Source of the DNA: Tepidimonas alkaliphilus
GTDB taxonomy: Bacteria > Pseudomonadota > Gammaproteobacteria > Burkholderiales > Burkholderiaceae_C
Direction: 5' to 3'
Assembly (NCBI RefSeq): GCF_007556595.1
Contig: NZ_VJNB01000005.1
Span: 1-64,000, forward strand
DNA: 64,000 nucleotides
Shown: positions 57,951 through 64,000 of the stretch, in pieces
Layout: each line of letters starts with the position of its first letter
Position numbering within the stretch: the first letter of the stretch is position 1
Translations under genes and position numbers: made by a program
Notes under the pieces: generated by a model
The model's database searches: none
What the model saw: only the letters and a program-made list of their open reading frames with translations
Told to the model about the DNA's origin: nothing

Positions 57951-58910
57951 ATGGACCTCAAGCAGCTGGAGTACTTCGTGCGCGTGGCGGAGCTGGGCAG
58001 CTTCACGCGCGCCTCGCACGCCCTGGGCGTGGTGCAGCCGGCGCTGAGCCGCCAGATCCGCGCGCTGGAGGTGGAGCTGCGCCAGCACCTGCTGCTGCGC
58101 AACGGCCGCGGGGCGGTGCCGACCGAGGCCGGCAAGGTGCTGCTGGCGCACGCGCGCGGCATTCTGCATCAGGTGGCGCGTGCGCGCGAGGAGCTGGGCC
58201 GCGTGCGCGGGGCGCTGGTCGGGCGCGTCGCGATCGGGCTGCCGCCGAGCCTGGCGCGCACGCTGGCGGTGCCGCTGACGCGGGCGTTCCGCCGCGCGCT
58301 GCCGGAGGCGACGCTGTCGATCGGCGAAGGGCTGACGGTGGCGATGCTGGACGACCTGACGCAGGGCCGCCTGGATCTCGTGCTCGCCTACAACCCCCCG
58401 GCGCTGGCCGACGTCACATTCGAGCCACTGTTCGACGAGGCGCTGGTGCTGGTGCAGCGGCGCACGCCGGGGCTGGCGGAGGATCCGCCGCTGCCGCTGA
58501 CGCTGCGCGAGGTGGCGGCGCTGCCGCTGGTCATCCCGAGCCGGCCCAACGCGCTGCGCGTTCAGGTGGACGCGGCGATGGCGGCGCTGGGCTGCAAGCC
58601 GCGCATCGAGCTGGAGATCGACGGCGTGGCGGCGATCCTGGAGCTGGTGGCCGACGGCGTGGGCGCGGCGATCCTGTCGCCGCATGCGGTGGCCTCAAGC
58701 CCCCACGCCGCGACGCTGGCGGCACGGCCGATCGTGGAGCCGGCGCTGCATGCCCACGTGGCGCTGGCCACCTGCGACCGCCGCCCGGCGACGCTGACGC
58801 AGCAGGCCGCGGCCGACGTCATCCGCCAGCTGTGCCGTCAGCGCTTCGGCGCGCCGCCAGCAGTGCGTCCGCCCATGCCCGCCACGGTGCACGGGGATCC
58901 ACCGCGTTGA
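57951..58910 (+). CDS. LysR-type regulator, probably of the lig cluster
   Basis: The 319-residue protein has an N-terminal helix-turn-helix ('MDLKQLEYFVRVAELGSFTR', 'ASHALGVVQPALSRQIRALE') and a LysR substrate-binding domain ('RVAIGLPPSLARTLAVPLTR', 'LDLVLAYNPPALADVTFEPL'). It is transcribed away from the lig block, the usual arrangement for a LysR activator of the neighbouring operon. Its inducer would be protocatechuate or a pathway intermediate. The ATG at 57951 starts the family motif; the long upstream frame is antisense to the neighbour. The last 92 bases overlap the converging DUF1932 gene. The 118-base gap to the divergent gene should hold the operator; TAGCTGCTATGGCA lies there but no clear T-N11-A site was settled. 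Confidence 0.92.
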   Translation: MDLKQLEYFVRVAELGSFTRASHALGVVQPALSRQIRALEVELRQHLLLRNGRGAVPTEAGKVLLAHARGILHQVARAREELGRVRGALVGRVAIGLPPSLARTLAVPLTRAFRRALPEATLSIGEGLTVAMLDDLTQGRLDLVLAYNPPALADVTFEPLFDEALVLVQRRTPGLAEDPPLPLTLREVAALPLVIPSRPNALRVQVDAAMAALGCKPRIELEIDGVAAILELVADGVGAAILSPHAVASSPHAATLAARPIVEPALHAHVALATCDRRPATLTQQAAADVIRQLCRQRFGAPPAVRPPMPATVHGDPPR

Positions 58911-59784
58911 AGACGCCGGCCGCGCGCGCGTCGGCCACCTCGTCGTCCTTGCGCGCGATCGCCTCGGCCAGCAGCGGCGCCAGGCCCGCCTCGCGCACCG
59001 TGCGCGCCACCTCGCGCATCTCCTCGGCACGCCGCCGCCCGTGCTGCGCCACGCGCTGGAAGAAGTAGCCGCCCTGCCCCTCCCAGTCGACGCCGGGAAA
59101 GGTTTCCCGCAGCGTGGCCAGCATCGCGTCCTCCACGCCGTAGTGGCGCGCCGCGGTGTAGCTTTCGATGACCAGCGCTTCCAGCCCCTTGATCATGATG
59201 CTGCGGCACATCTTGGTGGCGCTGGCCACGCCGAGCCGCGCGCTCGCCAGCTCCACCTGCATGCCCCAGGCGCGCAGCGCCGGCAGCAGCGCCGCGGCGT
59301 GCGGCCCGCCCACCAGCATCGGCACGCGGATGCCGTACGGCGGCACCGAGGTCATCACCGCCGCCTCGACGTAGCGGCCGCCGGCGGCCTCGATGATGGC
59401 GGCGGCTTCCTGCTTGGCCGCCGGCGACGCGGAGTTCAGGTCCAGCCACCAGGTGCCGGGGCGCAGGTGGGCAGCCGCCTGCCGCGCCGCCGGCACCGCA
59501 TTGGCGGCCGTGACGGCGCAGATGATCAGGTCCGCTCCGGCGCACAGGGCCGCCATGTCGGCGCACGCCTCGGCGCCGGCCTCGCGGGCCCGCGCGCGCA
59601 CCTCGGCCTGTTCCGGATGGCCGGGGGCGAGCTTGACGTCCCAGCCGCCGAGCCAGGTCAGCCCGTGCTGGGCCAAGGCGCGCGCGAAGATCGTGCCGAC
59701 CTCGCCGAGCCCGAGCAGCCCGACGCGCTGCACGCTGCCGGGTGCCCCGTCGTCCGCCCCGCACCTCGCAGCCGTTGCCTTCAT
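58819..59784 (-). CDS. NAD(P)-binding dehydrogenase with DUF1932 C-terminal domain
   Basis: The 321-residue protein has a 6-phosphogluconate-dehydrogenase-like Rossmann domain ('RVGLLGLGEVGTIFARALAQ', 'LICAVTAANAVPAARQAAA', 'PGTWWLDLNSASPAAKQEAA') and a helical DUF1932 domain ('SATKMCRSIMIKGLEALVIE'). Lys in 'SATKMCRS' matches the catalytic Lys of beta-hydroxyacid dehydrogenases. It likely oxidises a hydroxy acid, but the substrate is not known. It lies between the LysR gene and the TRAP genes, in the TRAP orientation. The 3' end overlaps the LysR gene by 92 bases on the opposite strand. Confidence 0.87.
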   Translation of the reverse strand: MKATAARCGADDGAPGSVQRVGLLGLGEVGTIFARALAQHGLTWLGGWDVKLAPGHPEQAEVRARAREAGAEACADMAALCAGADLIICAVTAANAVPAARQAAAHLRPGTWWLDLNSASPAAKQEAAAIIEAAGGRYVEAAVMTSVPPYGIRVPMLVGGPHAAALLPALRAWGMQVELASARLGVASATKMCRSIMIKGLEALVIESYTAARHYGVEDAMLATLRETFPGVDWEGQGGYFFQRVAQHGRRRAEEMREVARTVREAGLAPLLAEAIARKDDEVADARAAGVFNAVDPRAPWRAWADALLAARRSADGTAGG

Positions 59785-59812
59785 GGTCCGCCCCTCCTCG
59801 CTTGCGCCGGCA

Positions 59813-61135
59813 TCAGGAGGTCAGCCGCAGCGCCAGCAGCGTGATGGCCGGAAACGCCGCCAGGATGGCCGTGCGCACCAGGTCACTTAGCACGAACGGC
59901 ATCACCCCGCGGTAGGTCTGCACGATCGGCACGCCGCGCGCCAGGTTGTTGATGACGAACAGGTTCATCCCTACCGGCGGTGTGATCAGGCCGACCTCGA
60001 CGACGATCAGCACCAGGATGCCGAACCAGATGGCCGTCTCCTCCGGCGACAAGCCGAAATCCAGCCCCATGATCATCGGGAAGAAGATCGGGATCGTCAG
60101 CAGGATCATCGACAGCGAATCCATCACGCAGCCCAGCAGCAGGTAGATCACCAGGATGATCGTCAGCACCAGCCACGGACTCAACCCCAGCCCGATGACC
60201 CACTGCGCCAGCTCCTGCGGCAGCTGCGACAGCGCCAGGAACGTGTTGTACAGACCCGCCCCCAGCACGATCATGAAAATCATGCCGGTGGCCACTGCGG
60301 TGCCAAAGACGGCCTCGCGCAGCGTCTTCATGTTGAGCCCGCCGCCGAACCATGCCGCCAACCCCGTGCCGAAAGCGCCCACCGCGGCCCCCTCGGTCGG
60401 CGTGAAGACGCCGCTGTAGATGCCGCCCACCACCGCCAGGAAGATCACGATCACCGGCCAAGTGCGGGCCAGCGCCCTGAGCCGCTCGCTCATCGGCGCC
60501 GGCTCCATGCGGCCGGCGCTGTCGGGCCTGAGGCGCACGACGATCGAGATGACGATCACGTAGCCGACCGCCGCCAAGATGCCCGGAATGAAAGCCGCCA
60601 GGAACAGCTTGGCGATGTTCTGCTCGGTCAGGATGGCGTAGATGACCAGTACCACCGACGGCGGGATCAGGATGCCCAGCGTCCCCCCGGCAGCCAGGCA
60701 CGCGGTGGCCAGGCCGCCGGCGTAGCCGGCGCGACGCAGCTCCGGCAGCGCCACCTGCCCCATCGTGGCCGCCGTGGCCAGCGACGAGCCGCAGATGGCG
60801 CCAAAGCCCGCGCAGGCGCCCACCGCCGCCATCGCCACCCCGCCGCGCCAGTGGCCGACCCAGGCCTCGGCAGCCTTGAACAGCGAGCGCGACAGCCCGC
60901 CCAGCGCCGCGAACTGCCCCATCAGCAAAAACAGCGGCACCACCGACAGGTTGTAGTTGGCAAAGGTCGTGTAGGTGATGTGCTTGAGCTGGTTGAGCAG
61001 CGGCAGCGGCGTGCCGTAGACCAGATAGGCGCCTGCGAGCCCGCACAGGGCCATCGCCAGCCCGATCGGCACGCGGATGAAGATCAGCCCCAGCAGGACG
61101 GGAAACGACCAGGCGGCCAGTTCGATGTTGGTCAT
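59813..61135 (-). CDS. dctM: TRAP transporter large permease (DctM)
   Basis: The 440-residue protein has about 12-13 membrane helices and DctM family motifs: 'VPIGLAMALCGLAGAYLVYG', 'VPLFLLMGQFAALGGLSRSL', 'GFGAICGSSLATAATMGQVA' and 'LPELRRAGYAGGLATACLAA'. It is the ion-coupled translocating subunit of a tripartite ATP-independent periplasmic importer. It starts one base after the dctQ stop codon. Context suggests uptake of an aromatic acid or an acid intermediate for the lig pathway. Confidence 0.94.
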   Translation of the reverse strand: MTNIELAAWSFPVLLGLIFIRVPIGLAMALCGLAGAYLVYGTPLPLLNQLKHITYTTFANYNLSVVPLFLLMGQFAALGGLSRSLFKAAEAWVGHWRGGVAMAAVGACAGFGAICGSSLATAATMGQVALPELRRAGYAGGLATACLAAGGTLGILIPPSVVLVIYAILTEQNIAKLFLAAFIPGILAAVGYVIVISIVVRLRPDSAGRMEPAPMSERLRALARTWPVIVIFLAVVGGIYSGVFTPTEGAAVGAFGTGLAAWFGGGLNMKTLREAVFGTAVATGMIFMIVLGAGLYNTFLALSQLPQELAQWVIGLGLSPWLVLTIILVIYLLLGCVMDSLSMILLTIPIFFPMIMGLDFGLSPEETAIWFGILVLIVVEVGLITPPVGMNLFVINNLARGVPIVQTYRGVMPFVLSDLVRTAILAAFPAITLLALRLTS

Positions 61136-61136
61136 C

Positions 61137-61658
61137 TCAGTGCTCCCCCGCCTCGGCCTGCGGCCAGCCGGCCGGGTACTCGGCCAGCCCGAGGTCGATC
61201 AGCGCCTGCGTCAGGTAGGCCAGGCAGCCGATCACCGCGCCGGCCAGGCCCGCCGCGTAGCCCCACCAGACGGGCATCTGCAGGATGAAAGAGGTCTCCA
61301 GGTACTCGCGCTTTTCCAGCATGCCGTCCCACAGCTTCCACGTCAGTACCAGCCACAGGGCCAACATCAGCACGTCGCAGACGACGCGGATGGCGCGGCG
61401 CAGCGCCGCCGGCAGGTGCTGGTACAGCAAGTCCACGGTGGCGTGACCCCCGCGCAAGTGCGTCCACGGCAGGAAGAGGAACACGGCCACGCCGATGCCT
61501 ACCTCCACCAGCTCGAAGTCGCCCGGCACAGGCCCGAGCCCGAAGCCGATCAAGGCCCGGCCGGCGATGCTGGCCACGCTCATCAACGTCAGGGCCACCA
61601 GCACCAGCCCCCCCACCATCGCTGCCGCCTGCGACAGCCGGAACACCCATGTCGTCAT
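61137..61658 (-). CDS. dctQ: TRAP transporter small permease (DctQ)
   Basis: The 173-residue protein has the four-helix DctQ plan: 'AAAMVGGLVLVALTLMSVAS', 'VGIGVAVFLFLPWTHLRGGH' (the Trp/Arg/Gly-His turn is typical), 'LMLALWLVLTWKLWDGMLEK' and a last helix with 'PVWWGYAAGLAGAVIGCLAY'. ATG 61658 gives the normal N-terminus. It lies 114 bases after dctP and directly before dctM. Confidence 0.92.
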   Translation of the reverse strand: MTTWVFRLSQAAAMVGGLVLVALTLMSVASIAGRALIGFGLGPVPGDFELVEVGIGVAVFLFLPWTHLRGGHATVDLLYQHLPAALRRAIRVVCDVLMLALWLVLTWKLWDGMLEKREYLETSFILQMPVWWGYAAGLAGAVIGCLAYLTQALIDLGLAEYPAGWPQAEAGEH

Positions 61659-61772
61659 GCCCGTTGAAACCTTCCGTCTCGTTGATCCCGTTACCATCCG
61701 CGCGACGTGCCGGCGCAAAAACGGGCGCGCAGCGTCGGATCCGGTCCGGCTGCGCGCCCGCGCGCGCTCAGC

Positions 61773-62822
61773 TCACTGGCGCACGTCGTGCTGCCTGATC
61801 AGCGCACGCGCCTCCTTCAGCAGCGCCTCGCCGTCGATGCCCTTGCCGCGCATCTCCTTGATCCAGTCGTCCTCCACGCTGCTGGCGGTGCGCAACCAGC
61901 GCTGGGTTTCGGCCAGCTCCAGGAGGTTGATGCGGTTGCCGGCCTTGACGGCGATCTCGCGCCCCGTCTTGTCCGCCTCGTCCATCGCCTTGCCGAACGC
62001 GGCCGACAGCGCCGCACCGCTGTTGTTGTCGATGACCTTCTTCAGGTCCGGCGGCAGCGACTCGTACTTGGCCTTGTTCATCGAGAACGCGAACCCCATC
62101 GTGTAAAGCGCCCGGTCACCAGCGAAGGTGGTGTGGTTCTTGACGATCTCGTGGATGCGCAGCGACGGGCCGACCTCCCACGGGATGGTGGTGCCGTCCA
62201 GCACGCCCTTGGACAGCGCCTCGGTCACCTGCGGCACCGGCATGCCCACCGGCGTGGCGCCGAGCTTGACCAGCATGTTGTTGACGATGCGCGTGCCACC
62301 GCGGATCTTCATGCCGCGCAGGCTCTCCAGCCCGGTGACGGGCTGCTTGGTGTGGATCAGGCCGGGGCCGTGCGTGTGCACGGCCAGCAGCTTGACGTCC
62401 TTGAACTCCTCGGCGGCGAACTTCTGCGCGAAGTCCCACGCCGCCTTGGAGGTGACCTCGGCCGAGCGGTCGTGCGACGGCGCGATGAACGGAATCTCGA
62501 ACACCTCCATGCGCTGGAAGCGCCCCGGCGTGTAGCCGAGCACGGTCCAGGTCACGTCGGCCACGCCGTCACGGGCCTGGTCGAACAGCTGCGCCGGCGA
62601 GCCGCCCAGCTGCATCGCCGGGAAGATCTGCACCTTGATGCGGCCACCGGACTCGGCCTCGACCTTGCGCGCCCACGGCTCGATGGCCAGGCGCGGGATC
62701 GCACTCTGCGCCGGCAGGAAATGGTGCACGCGCAGCGTGACCTGCTGCGCCCAGGCCGGGCTGCCCAGCAGCGTGGCGGCCGCAGCCGCCGCCAGGGCCT
62801 TCAAGGTCGTACGCTTGTCCAT
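61773..62822 (-). CDS. dctP: TRAP transporter substrate-binding protein (DctP)
   Basis: The 349-residue protein has a signal peptide ('KRTTLKALAAAAAATLLGSP', cleavage near AWA-QQ) and the DctP fold: 'VTLRVHHFLPAQSAIPRLAI', 'AMQLGGSPAQLFDQARDGVA', 'SLRGMKIRGGTRIVNNMLVK' and 'MPVPQVTEALSKGVLDGTTI'. The Arg in 'KIRGG' is the conserved carboxylate-binding Arg, so the ligand is an organic acid. It is the first gene of the dctP-dctQ-dctM unit. The 255 bases upstream to fahA must hold its promoter; I identified none with confidence. Confidence 0.94.
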   Translation of the reverse strand: MDKRTTLKALAAAAAATLLGSPAWAQQVTLRVHHFLPAQSAIPRLAIEPWARKVEAESGGRIKVQIFPAMQLGGSPAQLFDQARDGVADVTWTVLGYTPGRFQRMEVFEIPFIAPSHDRSAEVTSKAAWDFAQKFAAEEFKDVKLLAVHTHGPGLIHTKQPVTGLESLRGMKIRGGTRIVNNMLVKLGATPVGMPVPQVTEALSKGVLDGTTIPWEVGPSLRIHEIVKNHTTFAGDRALYTMGFAFSMNKAKYESLPPDLKKVIDNNSGAALSAAFGKAMDEADKTGREIAVKAGNRINLLELAETQRWLRTASSVEDDWIKEMRGKGIDGEALLKEARALIRQHDVRQ

Positions 62823-63077
62823 GTCGATCGTCTCCTTCGGGTGTGAGAGAAGCCGGGCCCGGCGTGGCAAGCCCGAACCGCTCAAACAATGAGCATACTG
62901 ACGATTATCGGGGCAATCGAGGGGTGCCGGAACGCGCCCCCATTGGGGATTACCCCTAACCGCGGGGCGCGACATCCTGCCGCGCTCCCGCGCGGACACT
63001 GTAGGCCCCGCACCATCCGAACCGAACCGGGCCGCCGCTCAAGCTGCTATGCCTGATCGGCATGGCCGCTGCCTGGC

Positions 63078-64000
63078 TCAGACCGCCGGCGCCGGCAGCA
63101 CGGTGCCGGTGCAGCGGCCAAAGCCGATGCGCACCGCCCCCGGCGCCTCGCACCAGCCGCTCAGCGTCACCTCGTCGCCGTCCTCGAGGAAGGTGCGCCG
63201 CTCGCCGCCGGGCAGCTCCAGCGGCCGCTGGCCGCCCTCGGTCAGCTCGATCAGCGCGGCGGCCTGCTCGGGCGCCGGGCCGGAGAGCGTGCCGGTGCCG
63301 AGCAGATCGCCCGGCTGCAGGTTGCAGCCGTTGACGGTGTGGTGCGCCACCAGCTGCGCCGCCGTCCAGTAGGCGTGGCGGTAGTTGGTGCGCGCGATCG
63401 TCTGGGCCGGCAGCCCCTGCGCGCGCATGCGCGCGGTGCGCAGCGCCACCGCGAGCTCGATCGCCACCGCGCCGGCGCGGCGGTTGGCCTCGCCGTCCAG
63501 ATACGGCAGCGGCGCCGGGTCGCCGGCGGGCCGCTCCAGCGGCGCGCGAAACGGCGCCAGCGCCTCCCACGTCACCACCCACGGCGAGATCGTGGTGGCG
63601 AAATTTTTGGCCAGAAAGGGCCCGAGCGGCTGATATTCCCACGCCTGGATGTCGCGCGCCGACCAGTCGTTGAGCAGCACGACGCCGAACAGGTGCGCCT
63701 CGGCCTGCGGCAGCGGAATCGGCTCGCCCAGCGCGTTGCCGGGGCCGACGAACAGGCCCAGCTCCAGCTCGATGTCGAGCCGGCGGCTCGGCGCCACGAC
63801 CGGCTCGGCGACATCAGGCAGCTTGATCTGCCCGCACGGGCGGCGAAACGCCTGCGGCGAGACGGCCACGCTGGAGCTGCGGCCATGGTAGCCGATCGGC
63901 ACCCACTTGTAGTTCGGCAGCAGCGGGTTGTCGGGGCGGAACAGCCGGCCGATGTTGGTGGCGTGGTGGATCGAGGTGTAGAAATCGGTGTAGTCGCCGA
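63078..64000 (-). CDS. fahA: Fumarylacetoacetase, C-terminal part (5' end outside window)
   Basis: The frame is open to the window edge. The encoded part includes 'DFYTSIHHATNIGRLFRPDN', 'YKWVPIGYHGRSSSVAVSPQ', 'LDIELELGLFVGPGNALGEP', 'FGVVLLNDWSARDIQAWEYQ' and 'LGTGTLSGPAPEQAAALIEL'. These carry the catalytic His region (SIHHATN), the metal-binding Asp/Glu residues and the NDWSARD motif. The enzyme splits fumarylacetoacetate to fumarate and acetoacetate, the last step of tyrosine/homogentisate breakdown. No homogentisate dioxygenase is visible, but it could lie beyond the edge. Confidence 0.95.
   Translation of the reverse strand, partial: GDYTDFYTSIHHATNIGRLFRPDNPLLPNYKWVPIGYHGRSSSVAVSPQAFRRPCGQIKLPDVAEPVVAPSRRLDIELELGLFVGPGNALGEPIPLPQAEAHLFGVVLLNDWSARDIQAWEYQPLGPFLAKNFATTISPWVVTWEALAPFRAPLERPAGDPAPLPYLDGEANRRAGAVAIELAVALRTARMRAQGLPAQTIARTNYRHAYWTAAQLVAHHTVNGCNLQPGDLLGTGTLSGPAPEQAAALIELTEGGQRPLELPGGERRTFLEDGDEVTLSGWCEAPGAVRIGFGRCTGTVLPAPAV

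Overview
The window is GC-rich chromosomal DNA from a betaproteobacterium, most likely order Burkholderiales and Comamonadaceae-like. This rests on the EarP/EF-P pair with Arg32, a phasin, an RpoD with a long N-terminal extension, the order dnaG-rpoD, and a protocatechuate 4,5-cleavage (lig/pmd) cluster beside a TRAP transporter. The species cannot be fixed from the sequence alone. No prophage, CRISPR array, rRNA or replication origin was seen.

Layout. 1-2.6 kb: the end of a TonB gene, exbB, exbD and a Bax-inhibitor-1 family gene (+). 2.8-8.5 kb: a small lipoprotein gene, then a minus-strand block surE-pcm-nlpD-rlmD and a sugar nucleotidyltransferase; the usual rpoS slot after nlpD is empty. 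8.5-11.1 kb: tRNA-His, ppiD, tRNA-Val and hupB (-). 11.2-17.5 kb: an EamA transporter, pgsA and uvrC (-), then earP, efp and a LOG-family gene (+); uvrC and earP start back to back on one CATG. 17.6-29.3 kb: thirteen minus-strand genes forming two complete Mrp cation/proton antiporter operons in tandem, a seven-gene set (A B C D E F G) followed by a six-gene set with A and B fused. 29.5-32.4 kb: a 2-hydroxyacid dehydrogenase, a nitroreductase and a histone-deacetylase-like hydrolase (-). 32.5-36.3 kb: a phasin, a patatin-like lipoprotein, an iron-binding protein beside a Fur-box-like site, and a short-chain dehydrogenase beside a perfect palindrome. 36.4-41.7 kb: three overlapping genes forming a c-di-GMP module (diguanylate cyclase, orphan NMT1-type binding lipoprotein, and a PhnD-like/PAS/GGDEF/EAL membrane protein). 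41.7-46.3 kb: dnaG and rpoD.

46.5-50.5 kb is a decaying patch. A chemoreceptor gene is broken by a 1.68-kb IS1182-type element with a 7-bp target duplication, and it also carries two in-frame stops and a frameshift. The transposase carries a stop and a frameshift. A second ligB copy next door has one in-frame stop. 50.5-57.8 kb holds a minus-strand protocatechuate meta-cleavage cluster: a second ligA, an aldo/keto reductase, ligC, ligB, ligA, ligI, ligK, ligJ and a binding-protein-like gene. A divergent LysR regulator faces it. 58.8-62.8 kb holds a DUF1932 oxidoreductase and a TRAP transporter (dctM, dctQ, dctP). The window ends inside a fumarylacetoacetase gene.

How the parts fit. The TRAP system probably imports the aromatic acid or a pathway intermediate. 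LigAB, LigC, LigI, LigJ and LigK would take protocatechuate to pyruvate and oxaloacetate. The isomerase usual in this pathway (LigU/PmdU) is not in the window. The points most worth a second look are the c-di-GMP module with two binding-protein folds and no permease, the doubled Mrp operons, the empty rpoS slot, and the broken ligAB pair.
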